Of a stretch of 64,000 bases of DNA, positions 26,066-34,666 are shown in pieces. The position numbers and the translations under genes are program-made. The notes beneath the pieces are model-generated. The model saw only the letters and a program-made list of their open reading frames with translations. It had not been told where the DNA came from and did not search any database. The first letter of the stretch is position 1; the number at the start of each line of letters is the position of its first letter. The stretch comes from Rhizobiaceae bacterium (GTDB lineage: Bacteria; Pseudomonadota; Alphaproteobacteria; Rhizobiales; Rhizobiaceae), in assembly GCA_028279875.1 (NCBI GenBank), contig JANQMU010000019.1, positions 51,373 to 115,372 of the forward strand, in the 5' to 3' direction.

Positions 26066-26806
26066 ATGGATCTTGCCGCCGCGTTGGACATCACCCGGGA
26101 CATACGGGATCAAAGATTTCCCGATGCGGGCGTCGTCCTGCTGGCCGGGTCCATCGTGCGGGGAGAGGCGACGGCGCATTCCGATCTGGATCTGGTCGTC
26201 ATCCACGCGCGGGTCAAACAGGCCTGCCGAACCTCATTCAGACAGGACGGCTGGCCGGTGGAAGCCTTCATTCACGACCTGCAGACGCTGAACTACTTTT
26301 TCCTGGAGGTCGATCGGCCATCGGGCGTGCCGTCGCTGTGCGACATGGTTGCAGACGGAATCGAGGTTCCGGAGGCCAGCGGTCTCAGCCGTGAGGCCAA
26401 GGGCCTTGCCAGACGTGTCCTGGACGAAGGCCCTGAAAGCTGGACCGAGGCGGACCGGGATGCGTCGCGCTATGCGATTACCGATCTGATCGAGGATATT
26501 CGCGCGCCGCGATCTTCGCATGAACTCCGCGCCGCTCTCACCAGTCTGTATTCCGCAACGGCACATCATTTCTGCCGCTCGAGAGGGCTGTGGTCGGCAA
26601 AGGCAAAGATGATACCGCGAAAACTCGCGTCCTATGATCGGGCGTTCGCGGACCGGTTCGTTGAAGCGTTTGAGGCCGCATTCCGGGATGCGGAAACAGA
26701 AAAGGTGATCCGGCTTTGCCGCGATGTCCTGGAGCGGGACGGCGGATTTCTGTTCGAGGGATACAGCCGCAAGGCACCGAAGCACTGGCGGAAGGATCTC
26801 TTGTAG
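26066..26806 (+). CDS. Nucleotidyltransferase-domain protein
   Basis: A 246-residue protein with an N-terminal minimal nucleotidyltransferase motif, LLAGSIVRGEATAHSDLDLV (Gly28-Ser29 and Asp40-x-Asp42), the metal- and NTP-binding site of the DNA polymerase beta superfamily. The C-terminal half is helical (SRYAITDLIEDIRAP, SLYSATAHHFCRSRGLWSA) and may bind the acceptor, as in aminoglycoside- or kanamycin-type nucleotidyltransferases. AGAAGGA lies 8 nt before the ATG, which fixes the start; the 260 bp upstream look non-coding. The acceptor (small molecule, tRNA or protein) is unknown. It is convergent with the TAXI receptor gene. Confidence 0.82.
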   Translation: MDLAAALDITRDIRDQRFPDAGVVLLAGSIVRGEATAHSDLDLVVIHARVKQACRTSFRQDGWPVEAFIHDLQTLNYFFLEVDRPSGVPSLCDMVADGIEVPEASGLSREAKGLARRVLDEGPESWTEADRDASRYAITDLIEDIRAPRSSHELRAALTSLYSATAHHFCRSRGLWSAKAKMIPRKLASYDRAFADRFVEAFEAAFRDAETEKVIRLCRDVLERDGGFLFEGYSRKAPKHWRKDLL

Positions 26807-26815
26807 CGATCCGTG

Positions 26816-26841
26816 ACGCCGGGCCGACAGCGACCCGGCGT
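26816..26841. terminator. Bidirectional hairpin between convergent genes
   Basis: ACGCCGGG (26816-26823) and CCCGGCGT (26834-26841) are perfect 8-bp arms with a 10-nt loop. The hairpin sits in the 49-bp gap between the nucleotidyltransferase and the TAXI receptor stop codons. The flanking T tracts are short, so efficiency is uncertain. Confidence 0.5.
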
Positions 26842-26855
26842 TATGCATCAGCCGC

Positions 26856-27833
26856 CTACAGCGCGCCGATTTCCTTATAGTAGCGCTCGGCGCCCGGGTG
26901 CAGCTTGATCGTGCCCTGCGCCCTTGCCGCATATTCCGGGGTCAGCACCTTGGCCCAGGGTGCATCCGAGGTGACGCTGTCGAGGTTTTCCCAGAAGGCC
27001 TTGGTCATCTTGTAAACGAGTTCCTCGTCCATGTCGGTGCGCACGGCGATGCCGACGGCGGTGTCGTTTGACTTCACCGGACCGTCATTGACCTGGTTGG
27101 CATAGAGTCCGGCGGGTACGTCGACCCGGGTGCGGAACTTGCCGAGAAACTTGTCGACGGCCTCGCCACTGTCGTCCTCGGGGCCGATGAAGCGGACCTT
27201 CTCGGTTTCCGTGAACTGGATGAACTGCTGGCAGGGATCGATGCAGCCATTGACATACATGTCGATCTTTCCGTCGAGGAAGGCCTGGTATCCGGTCTGC
27301 CAGTTGGCTTTGATGGCGTCGTAATCCTCGCCTTCTTTCAGGCCGGTCGTCGCGGCGATCCAGCCCCGCGCGGCGTTGAAGGCACCGCCGCCCTGCGGAC
27401 CGAGGAAGACCGTCGTGCCCTCGATGTCGTCGAGATATTCGATGTCGCTGTCGGGGCGCACCGCGAAGTGATAGGCCCCGAAGGGATAGGCCATCAACTG
27501 GCTGACATTGGCGGCCATCTCCTCATTGTTGTCGACATCCTTGTACATCGCCTTGCCGTTCGACAGCAGGATGTGGATCGTCGGCGAGGTCATCGACATG
27601 TCGAGATTGCCCTTGGCCACTTCGAGCATGTGCACCGTCGCCGCTCCACCGGCGGCGACCTCGATCGTCACGCCCTCGACGTTCTCGCTGACGATATTGG
27701 CGAATGTCGCCATGGTGATCGCCTGGCCGAGGCTTGGCGCAATCGTCGCCATTTTCAATGTGACGTCTTCGGCCCAGGCGGCCGTGCCGAGGCATGTGCT
27801 GGCCACGAGTGCGGTGAGGCAGAGTTTACGCAT
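26856..27833 (-). CDS. TAXI-family TRAP transporter solute receptor
   Basis: A 325-residue periplasmic binding protein with a signal peptide (MRKLCLTALVASTCLGTAAWA). The mature protein starts with VTLKMATIAPSLGQAITMAT and includes GGAATVHMLEVAKGNLDMS and GPQGGGAFNAARGWIAATTG, typical of TAXI receptors. AGGGAGA lies about 8 nt before the ATG. The frame stays open for another 960 bp upstream, but that part is antiparallel shadow within the permease gene. It is the last gene of a sulfatase-permease-receptor operon, 17 bp after the permease. Known TAXI receptors bind acidic ligands such as glutamate-like or other organic anions; here the sulfatase neighbour hints at a sulfated or otherwise esterified ligand. 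Confidence 0.9.
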   Translation of the reverse strand: MRKLCLTALVASTCLGTAAWAEDVTLKMATIAPSLGQAITMATFANIVSENVEGVTIEVAAGGAATVHMLEVAKGNLDMSMTSPTIHILLSNGKAMYKDVDNNEEMAANVSQLMAYPFGAYHFAVRPDSDIEYLDDIEGTTVFLGPQGGGAFNAARGWIAATTGLKEGEDYDAIKANWQTGYQAFLDGKIDMYVNGCIDPCQQFIQFTETEKVRFIGPEDDSGEAVDKFLGKFRTRVDVPAGLYANQVNDGPVKSNDTAVGIAVRTDMDEELVYKMTKAFWENLDSVTSDAPWAKVLTPEYAARAQGTIKLHPGAERYYKEIGAL

Positions 27834-27850
27834 GGTGGTTTCTCCCTGTG

Positions 27851-29974
27851 TTATGCGGTTTTCTGAATGGTGCGGCCGGCTTGCCGCGCAGATGCGATGT
27901 GAAGACCCAGAAGGATCAGAGCGAGAATTGTCGCGCCACCGGCGACAAGGAAATTGGGTACGAGGACCAGCAGTCCGAGCACTGCCCGCGCCAGGCGCTG
28001 CAAGGGGCGCAGGGCATTGCGGTCGAAGCCGGTGAGGGCCGAGGCCAGCATCCACATGGCGAGCGCGAAAGCGACGATGATCCAGGCAAAGCCGGACCAG
28101 CCGAAAGCGGCGATGTCGGGCATGGCGCGGCTGTTCGGGGCCTGGCCGCCAAACCAGACGAACAGCATCTGGAGCTTGTAGAGAACCGTCGGATGATAGA
28201 CGAAGACGAAGGGGATCAGGAATCCGGCAAGGCCGATGCGGGCCGCCTGAAACCCGGTGCGCACCGGATCGGCGCCGGCAATGGGCGCGGCGGCGAAGGC
28301 GGCGAGCGCCACCGGCGGCGTGACCGTCGACATGACGGCGAAGAAGACCACGAAAAGATGCAGCGTCAGCGGCGGGATACCCACCGCCTCGATACCGGAA
28401 CTGAGCGCAATGACGATGATGAAATAGGTGGCGCCCGGCGGCAGGCCCATGCCGAGGACGATGGAGCCGAGGGCGACGACGATCAGGACGAGCGGCAGCG
28501 GACCGCTGGCAAGCTGTGTCAGCAACTGGGCAAGGCGGCCGGAGAAACCGGAAACCTGGATCAATCCGACAATCAGGCCGATGGCCGTCACGATGACGAC
28601 GATCGAGGCGGCCATGCGGCCGGCGCTGGCCAGCGCACCCCATATGCGCCGCGGTGTCCGGAACGCCGGGAACAGGACAACGGCCGAGGCGAGTGCAGCG
28701 ACAAAACCGTAGAAGCCGGCTTTCGGCACCGAGGGCTGGACGAACAGAAAATAGGTCAGGACGCCGAGCGGAATGATGAACACCAGGCATTGCAGCCATT
28801 CGGGCCGTGTTAACGCCGGCCTTTCTTCGGCCGGCAGGGTGCCGATGCCCTGTTTGCGCGCCTCGAAATAGACGGTCAGGAAGGTGCCAAAATAGAAGAA
28901 GATGGCGGGCAGGATCGCGGCGACCACGATGTAGCGATATTCCAGCCCGATCTGGCCGGCGACGAAAAAGGCGACGACACCCATCACCGGAGGCATGACC
29001 TGCCCGCCCGTCGAGGCGGCGGCCTCCACCGCCCCGGCGAAGGCCGGTTTGAAGCCGGATTTGCGGATCACGGGAATGGTCATGACGCCGGTGGACACGA
29101 CATTGGAGATGGCGGCGCCCGACAGGGTGCCGAACAGCGCCGAACTGGCGATGGCCGCATGGGCGGCACCGCCGACCAGCCCGCCGGTCAGCCGGTTGGC
29201 GATCTTCAGGAGCAGGTCTCCGGCGCCCGACGCCATCATTACCGCGCCGAAGACGATGAAGATCAACACATTGCCGGACACCACCTGCAGCGGCTGGCCG
29301 AACATGCCGCCCGTCTGCGCCCAGAAATTCTGCACCATGGCGCGCAGGTTCTGGGCGATGGTCGCCTCGGAGCCGGCGAAGATCCCGGTCCAGCCCGGCA
29401 GATGGCCGCGCAGGAAGAAATAGACGATCCAGAACAGGCAGAAGCCGACGATGAAACCGCCGAACAGGCGCCAGGTGAGATAGAGCGTGATGGCGGTGGC
29501 CAGCGGGAACATGACATAGTCGATCGGCTCGGCCGACGGCAGAGCGCCGCCATCGGTGGCGAAGATCTTGATCACCCAGGAGCAGAAGGCGACAAGCGCG
29601 ACAAGCGCCAGGACGGGATTCAGCCAGCGCCCGTGCCGGCTGTCGGGCAGGGTCAGCAGTGACAGGGTGAAGGAAAACAGGATGGGAAGGCCGAGGATCA
29701 GGCCGGTGGGCAGCATGAAGCTGCGCTCGAAGCTGCGATAGCCGCCACCAAGCCAGTGTTCGCGAAACAGCAGGCGCTTGTCGCGGCGGGACAGCTCGTC
29801 GAAGCCCGGCGTCGTCGCCTCGATGAACCAGCGGACAAAATCGGAAATCGGACCCGAGGCCGCATAGAGGACAATGACCAGCACGAAACCGACGGCGATG
29901 ACATCCACCGGTGTCACCCGGAACGCGGGCGGCGCGGGCGTTGCACCGGCTTGATTGTCGGGCTGACCGCTCAC
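27851..29974 (-). CDS. TRAP transporter permease, fused 4TM/12TM type
   Basis: A 707-residue membrane protein in which the small (4-helix) and large (12-helix) TRAP subunits are joined, the form that accompanies TAXI receptors. The large-subunit core shows SSALFGTLSGAAISNVVSTG and AAASTGGQVMPPVMGVVAFF, plus LGMGLPPGATYFIIV. It would drive sodium- or proton-coupled uptake of the ligand bound by the downstream receptor. The start is a GTG (29974) one base after the sulfatase stop, with GGGAGAG overlapping the end of that gene, so translation is probably coupled. All three genes form one operon. Confidence 0.93.
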   Translation of the reverse strand: MSGQPDNQAGATPAPPAFRVTPVDVIAVGFVLVIVLYAASGPISDFVRWFIEATTPGFDELSRRDKRLLFREHWLGGGYRSFERSFMLPTGLILGLPILFSFTLSLLTLPDSRHGRWLNPVLALVALVAFCSWVIKIFATDGGALPSAEPIDYVMFPLATAITLYLTWRLFGGFIVGFCLFWIVYFFLRGHLPGWTGIFAGSEATIAQNLRAMVQNFWAQTGGMFGQPLQVVSGNVLIFIVFGAVMMASGAGDLLLKIANRLTGGLVGGAAHAAIASSALFGTLSGAAISNVVSTGVMTIPVIRKSGFKPAFAGAVEAAASTGGQVMPPVMGVVAFFVAGQIGLEYRYIVVAAILPAIFFYFGTFLTVYFEARKQGIGTLPAEERPALTRPEWLQCLVFIIPLGVLTYFLFVQPSVPKAGFYGFVAALASAVVLFPAFRTPRRIWGALASAGRMAASIVVIVTAIGLIVGLIQVSGFSGRLAQLLTQLASGPLPLVLIVVALGSIVLGMGLPPGATYFIIVIALSSGIEAVGIPPLTLHLFVVFFAVMSTVTPPVALAAFAAAPIAGADPVRTGFQAARIGLAGFLIPFVFVYHPTVLYKLQMLFVWFGGQAPNSRAMPDIAAFGWSGFAWIIVAFALAMWMLASALTGFDRNALRPLQRLARAVLGLLVLVPNFLVAGGATILALILLGLHIASARQAGRTIQKTA

Positions 29975-29975
29975 C

Positions 29976-31649
29976 TCACTCTCCCGCGTCCCGGTCGGTG
30001 TTCACATGGTTCTGGCGGACCGGACCGCGATAGGCCTCGGTCAATTCCTCGGGGACTTCCCTGCCGTCCTTGAGGAAGGGCAGGATGCCCTTGCGCATCG
30101 ATTTGCCGCGCATCGCCCTGATGTCGTCTTCCGATCGCGTGACCCGCTGTGCCATCCGCCGGCCCCATTGGGCGAGGTATCCGTAAAGGCGGTCCAGGAC
30201 CTCCTGGTGGTCGCTGGTCTTGGCGAGGTCGTGGAATTCGTCGGGATCGTTGTCGAGATCGAACAGCATGGGGCGGAAGCCACCCTCGGCATGCATCAGC
30301 TTGTAGCGGCCGTCAAAGACCATGAAGAGTCGGGCGTCGCGTGGCTCCAGGCCGAGCTTCACGCATTGCTGGGTCGGGGAGTAGTCGAACTCGCTGATCA
30401 CGAAGTCGCGCTCATCCACTGGCCTGCCATGCAACAAGGGCAGGAGGCTGTGGCCCTCAAGGATGTGGTCGGGAACCGTGCCGCCGGCCACTTCGACGAA
30501 GGTCGGCGCAAGGTCGATCGATTCGACCAGCGCACCGCAGATGGAGCCGCGTGTGCCGTCGGCCGCGTCACGAGGGTCGTAAACGATCAGCGGCACCTTG
30601 ACGGACGGTTCGTGGAAGAGGTCCTTTTCGCCGAGCCAGTGGTCGCCGAGATAGTCGCCGTGGTCGGAGGTCAACACGATCATCGTGTCGTCCATCCGGC
30701 CGGTCGCCTCCAGATGGTCCAGCAGGCGGCCGAGTTGATCATCACACTGCTTGATGAGGCCCATATAGGCCGGGATCACCTTGTCGCGTACCTCGTCAAG
30801 CTGGAAGGCGGTGGCGATCCGGTTTTCCATATAGGCGGCATAGACCGGATGGGCGTCCTCCTTCTCCACAGCGTGCCTGACGGGCTGCGGCACATGGTTG
30901 CGTCCGAACATGTCGTGATAGGGGGCGGGAACGATATAGGGCCAGTGGGGCTTGATATAGCTGACATGGGCGCACCACGGTTCGCGCGCCTGGTCGATGA
31001 AGCGGATCGTCTCAGACGTCAGCCACGGCGTTTCGCTGTCCTCCTCGCGGATGTTGGCGGGCTTGTCGGCATGGTCGAACATCCAGCCGCTGGCCTTGTG
31101 ATCGTCATGGACACCGGCATTGGCGAAATCCGCCCAGGGGTTTTCGCCCTCATAGCCCTTTGATTTCAGGTACTCATTGTAGGGCGAGCGTTTCTCGTCA
31201 TAGAAGCCGTCCGGTCCCTGGCCCCAGAGCCCGTCATCGCGCACCCAGACATCGAAGCCGCATTCGGCCTGTCGCGCCCCGATGATGCTGTCCGGGCTCA
31301 GCCCCAGCCGCCGCATTCCCTCGGCATCGGCCTGCATGTGGGTCTTGCCGATCAGCCAGCAATCCATGCCGGTCTTGCGCAGATGGTCGCCCATGGTCTG
31401 CTCGCCGACGCGCAGCGGAAAGCCGTTCCACTGCGCCCCGTGGGACGACACGTAACGGCCGGTATAGGTGCTCATCCGGCTGGCGCCGCAGATCGGCGAC
31501 TGGACATAGGCATTGGTGAACCGCACGCCCATTTCGGCGACCCGGTCGAAATTCGGCGTGTGCAGATGCGGGTGACCGGCGCAGCTCATATAGTCGAAGC
31601 GCAATTGGTCATACATGATGAAAAGGATGTTCAGTGCGGTTCCTCCCAA
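29976..31649 (-). CDS. Sulfatase-superfamily hydrolase (sulfatase / phosphonate monoester hydrolase-like)
   Basis: A 557-residue member of the alkaline phosphatase/sulfatase superfamily. The formylglycine motif is CGASR (about 54-58), which fits C-x-(A/P)-x-R; the metal ligands are in FIMYDQLRFDY near the N-terminus and in TSDHGDYLGDH (about 330). No signal peptide is seen, so it acts in the cytoplasm on imported substrate. The length and insert pattern fit choline-sulfatase or phosphonate-monoester-hydrolase relatives equally well. Co-transcription with a TRAP-TAXI importer and an upstream LysR gene indicates an import-then-cleave pathway. A formylglycine-generating enzyme or anaerobic maturase would be needed; none is in the window. 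Confidence 0.88.
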   Translation of the reverse strand: MGGTALNILFIMYDQLRFDYMSCAGHPHLHTPNFDRVAEMGVRFTNAYVQSPICGASRMSTYTGRYVSSHGAQWNGFPLRVGEQTMGDHLRKTGMDCWLIGKTHMQADAEGMRRLGLSPDSIIGARQAECGFDVWVRDDGLWGQGPDGFYDEKRSPYNEYLKSKGYEGENPWADFANAGVHDDHKASGWMFDHADKPANIREEDSETPWLTSETIRFIDQAREPWCAHVSYIKPHWPYIVPAPYHDMFGRNHVPQPVRHAVEKEDAHPVYAAYMENRIATAFQLDEVRDKVIPAYMGLIKQCDDQLGRLLDHLEATGRMDDTMIVLTSDHGDYLGDHWLGEKDLFHEPSVKVPLIVYDPRDAADGTRGSICGALVESIDLAPTFVEVAGGTVPDHILEGHSLLPLLHGRPVDERDFVISEFDYSPTQQCVKLGLEPRDARLFMVFDGRYKLMHAEGGFRPMLFDLDNDPDEFHDLAKTSDHQEVLDRLYGYLAQWGRRMAQRVTRSEDDIRAMRGKSMRKGILPFLKDGREVPEELTEAYRGPVRQNHVNTDRDAGE

Positions 31650-31692
31650 GGCGGCCTTTTCCGGCTCATCCTCTCCTTTTAAACTGCATTGT

Positions 31693-31739
31693 CATAACTT
31701 TCACATGATATTATTTCTGTCTCATGAGTTTTGGTTATG
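31693..31739. promoter_or_regulatory. AT-rich nested dyad between the LysR and sulfatase genes
   Basis: CATAAC (31693-31698)/GTTATG (31734-31739) and CATGA (31704-31708)/TCATG (31722-31726) are nearly concentric inverted repeats in an 85-bp gap that is far AT-richer than its surroundings. It could hold the sulfatase operon promoter and a LysR-type binding site. Confidence 0.35.
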
Positions 31740-32637
31740 CATGGTCCGCCACCGACCGGCAATAGTTGCGTACCACGTCGGCAAAGGCCAGCGCCGCCGG
31801 TGTCGGCAACCGATTGCGGACCGAGGTCAGGGCGAAGGTGACGCTCGGCATTTCCTCGGCGATCGGCAGGATCGCGATGTCCCATTTGGTGACGATGTCG
31901 GGGAGGGGCCGCGACGGAAACGAGCACAGGAGATCGGAGTTTTCGACCATTGCCAGGATGCTCGTCGTCGAGTCCGATTTGACCACCGGATCCGGCGGTG
32001 TCAGCCCACGCTCTTCAAAGAACGCGTAATAGACGGGGCGGCGGTCCTTCGGACCGATCATCACCCATCGGCCCCGGCTGAGAATGGCCGGATCCGTCTC
32101 GTCGCGATAGCGCGAGCCGGCGCCGGTGATGATGGAGACGGGTGACGACAGCAGCGGGTCCACCTTGAGGCCGCGGGCGACCTCCGGCGTGGCTGTCGGG
32201 CCGAGCACGAAATCGACATCGCCGCGCCTCAGTGGCGAAAAGGCGCTCGGTGCGTGGCCGCCGGTGATGCCGACCCGTATTTCCGGGAACCGTTTGTGAA
32301 ACCGCCTGACGACCGCTGGAATGATGCGTAGCGCCGCCAGAGGCGAAACGATGACATTGACCTCGCCGACAAGCTTGCCCTGAATCTGGGCCACCTCCTC
32401 ATTGAGCTTCTGCAGGTCGCTGTAGATTCGCCGACAACGGTCGATCACCGCCTCTCCGGCCGATGTCGGCACCACGCCATGGGCAACGCGGAAGAAGAGT
32501 GCCGTTCCAATGTCGGCCTCGACCCCCTTCAGCGCCTTGGTGATTGCGGGCTGGGTCCGGTTGAGGCGCTGCGCTGCGGCCCCCAGACTGCCGAGTTCGG
32601 CAATCGTCACGATCAGTTCCACATGCTGCGGTTTCAT
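31735..32637 (-). CDS. LysR-family transcriptional regulator (sulfatase-TRAP operon)
   Basis: A 300-residue LysR-type regulator. The helix-turn-helix occupies the first 60 residues (VTIAELGSLGAAAQRLNRTQ then PAITKALKGVEADIG), followed by a periplasmic-binding-protein-like effector domain (EVNVIVSPLAALRIIPAVVR, DVDFVLGPTATPEVARGL). The ATG at 32637 gives the usual N-terminus; the open frame upstream is not conserved-looking. It is encoded just upstream of, and in the same direction as, the sulfatase-TRAP operon, and probably activates it in response to the imported compound. The CBL/GbpR-like effector domain is compatible with small sulfur or sugar-acid ligands, but the ligand is not known. 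Confidence 0.9.
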   Translation of the reverse strand: MKPQHVELIVTIAELGSLGAAAQRLNRTQPAITKALKGVEADIGTALFFRVAHGVVPTSAGEAVIDRCRRIYSDLQKLNEEVAQIQGKLVGEVNVIVSPLAALRIIPAVVRRFHKRFPEIRVGITGGHAPSAFSPLRRGDVDFVLGPTATPEVARGLKVDPLLSSPVSIITGAGSRYRDETDPAILSRGRWVMIGPKDRRPVYYAFFEERGLTPPDPVVKSDSTTSILAMVENSDLLCSFPSRPLPDIVTKWDIAILPIAEEMPSVTFALTSVRNRLPTPAALAFADVVRNYCRSVADHA

Positions 32638-32708
32638 GGGGTTCGTCCATTCAGGGCATCCTGCATGGCGCAACGTTAGCCGATCGGGCCCCGCAAAAGA
32701 AGCGGCCG

Positions 32709-33179
32709 TCAGAGCGACTCGGCAGCACGCCCGACCCGCATCAGTGCATTGCGGGCGATGGCGATGTGGAAGGGCATGATGGCGGCAAGATAAGCGCGGC
32801 CACCGAAATTGTGCGGCGAGACCCACGTGGCCAGGCTGATCCTGCCATCATGAGCAAGAACGGAAACCCGGAAATCCAGGTGTTTGTCATTGAAGCCGGC
32901 AATGAGTTCCTGCGGGGTTTCGGATTCAACCGGAAAGATGCCGATACGGTCATCGGCCTCAGGCCCGTCATTGTCGAGCCCGAAGGGGGCGGTGACGATC
33001 CGCCGGATCAGCATCAGGAATCGCGCCCAGTCGGGAAAATCGGTGATGATGTTGGCGGCCTCACGCACTGGCATGGCGGCGGCAACGCAATAGCAATCGA
33101 GAAAATCACGCGGTCCACGACGCTGGTGCAGGGCGCTGAATGCTGGCAGCGAAGATTTGATGACCGGTATGGTGTGCAC
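32709..33179 (-). CDS. DUF2867-domain protein
   Basis: About 156 residues matching the DUF2867 pattern: DFLDCYCVAAAM near the N-terminus, then ITDFPDWARFLMLIRRIV, RIGIFPVESETPQELIAGF, NDKHLDFRVSVL, VSPHNFGGRAYLAAIMPFH. The frame extends to 33437, but the upstream part has no similarity and is rich in Arg; a GTG at 33179 (MHTIPVIKSSLPAF) reproduces the usual family N-terminus. DUF2867 proteins look like single-domain lipid- or small-ligand-binding folds; no reaction is established. It is divergent from the quinone-oxidoreductase-like gene, leaving a 233-bp region with no other gene. Confidence 0.78.
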   Translation of the reverse strand: MHTIPVIKSSLPAFSALHQRRGPRDFLDCYCVAAAMPVREAANIITDFPDWARFLMLIRRIVTAPFGLDNDGPEADDRIGIFPVESETPQELIAGFNDKHLDFRVSVLAHDGRISLATWVSPHNFGGRAYLAAIMPFHIAIARNALMRVGRAAESL

Positions 33180-33412
33180 GACCCAGTCCCAGCGGATGAT
33201 AACAAGTGTGGTGATACGCGGCGTGCGCGGGCGTGGCGATGTGACCTGTCGTCGCGATTTTCGATCGCGAAGGGAGTTCGCCCAATGATCGGCGGAACCT
33301 GTTGGAAAACCTGACCGAATAAACGCTCGGCGAGTGCTTCCGACGGCCGGAATCGATGGACAGGTGTCCACGGGCGGCGCTATGTTTTGACCGAACAGGA
33401 GGGCTCGGTATC

Positions 33413-34399
33413 GTGAAATCCATTGTCGTGCGCGCATTTGGCGGGCCTGAAAACATGGTTCTGGAGAACCGGTCCGATCCGGAGCCGGGGCCCGGCGAGG
33501 TTCTCGTCCGTCAGGCCTTCGCTGGGGTCAATTTTGCCGATATCTCGCAGCGGCAGGGCAGGACCCGCGGCTCCGGCACGCAGTACGAGACGGACCTGCC
33601 CTATGTGCCCGGCAACGAGGCCTCGGGCGAGGTCGAAGCATTGGGCGCCGGAGTCGAGGGGTTCGCGCCCGGCGACCGGGTGGCCTATCGCGGTGTTTTC
33701 GGCGCCTATTGCGAAAAGGCGGCGGTGCCGGCGCAGAGCCTGGTGCATGTGCCTGCCGGCGTCGACCTGAAAACCGCGGCGGCGGTGCTGACCCACGGCA
33801 TGACGGCCCACTACGTCACCCATGACGCCTATCCGGTCGCGGTCGGCGACTGGGTCATCGTCCATGCGGCGGCCGGCGGCACGGGCGGGCTGGTGACCCA
33901 GATGGCGAAGCGCCGCGGCGCGACGGTCATCGCCACCGCGTCGACCGCGCAAAAGCTCGATCATGCGCTCAGCCTCGGCGCCGATCACCTGATCAACTAT
34001 GCCGAAGAGGATTTCGAGGAAACCTGCCGCGCCATTCCCGGCTTCGACGGGCTGCATGCGGCGCTGGACAATGTCAGCGCGGCGACGTTCGAGCAGAATC
34101 TGAAGCTGATGCGGCCGCTCGGAACCCTGGTGATTTTCGGCGCCTCGAGCGGTCCGATTCCACCCTTCGATCTGCAGCGGCTCAATGCCCTCGGGTCGCT
34201 GGCGATCCGGCGCACCAATCTCAAGCACTACGTGCTGACGCGGGCGGCGCTGGAACGCCGTTCAGCGGCGGTTTTCGACATGGTGCGCGACGGTCTCAAG
34301 GTGACGGTCGCCGGTGTGTTCCCGCTCGCCGAGGTCGGCGCGGCACATGATCTCATCACCTCGCGCGGCTCGATCGGCAAGGTCCTGCTGGAGATTTAG
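33413..34399 (+). CDS. Zinc-independent MDR-family NADPH:quinone oxidoreductase-like protein
   Basis: A 328-residue medium-chain reductase of the quinone oxidoreductase (QOR) group. The N-terminal catalytic part has VRQAFAGVNFADISQRQG and PYVPGNEASGEV; the Rossmann domain has VIVHAAAGGTGGLVTQMAKRR with the AAGGTG nucleotide motif. The structural-zinc Cys cluster is absent, as in QOR. AGGAGGG 9-10 nt upstream of a GTG (33413) fixes the start; the ORF's earlier Met is in the promoter region. It probably reduces quinones or enones using NADPH. The stop codon (TAG) lies inside the terminal arm of the mosaic inverted-repeat element that follows. Confidence 0.9.
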   Translation: MKSIVVRAFGGPENMVLENRSDPEPGPGEVLVRQAFAGVNFADISQRQGRTRGSGTQYETDLPYVPGNEASGEVEALGAGVEGFAPGDRVAYRGVFGAYCEKAAVPAQSLVHVPAGVDLKTAAAVLTHGMTAHYVTHDAYPVAVGDWVIVHAAAGGTGGLVTQMAKRRGATVIATASTAQKLDHALSLGADHLINYAEEDFEETCRAIPGFDGLHAALDNVSAATFEQNLKLMRPLGTLVIFGASSGPIPPFDLQRLNALGSLAIRRTNLKHYVLTRAALERRSAAVFDMVRDGLKVTVAGVFPLAEVGAAHDLITSRGSIGKVLLEI

Positions 34400-34666
34400 A
34401 GCGTTCTGTGATGACCTTGATGCATTTGACCGGATGATTTTGTTCACTGGCTAGGCGGATTGCACGCCGTGGTGTCACCCCACCACAAGGGCAAGCCAAC
34501 GACGCCAGTGGGCAAAATCATCCGGCCCGAAGGGTGGCAGCATATCGGCCCATCGGCTGCGTTGCGCCGCTTGCCCGATGCCCCACATCGCGCTGCGCGA
34601 CGCGCCTTGCCGAGTGAACCGATCTGCTGCCATCAAATGCACCAAGGTCATCACAGAACGCTCTAA
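34396..34666. repeat. 271-bp mosaic inverted-repeat element that can fold as a three-way junction
   Basis: Outer arms 34396-34429 and 34633-34666 are 34 nt long with a single mismatch. Inside lie two further stems: 34430-34451 with 34504-34525 (20 of 22 paired) and 34536-34548 with 34619-34631 (12 of 13). The arms begin TTAGAGCGTTCTGTGATGAC. The TAG stop codons of both convergent neighbours (34397-34399 plus strand; 34663-34665 minus strand) lie in the arm ends. The interval has no coding capacity of its own and resembles rhizobial palindromic/mosaic intergenic elements. Confidence 0.85.

Noticed and set aside
26856..28799. Apparent 647-residue protein joining the TAXI receptor to an upstream extension
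   Set aside because: The receptor has its own signal peptide and ribosome-binding site at 27833; the upstream part is an out-of-frame reading of the permease gene.
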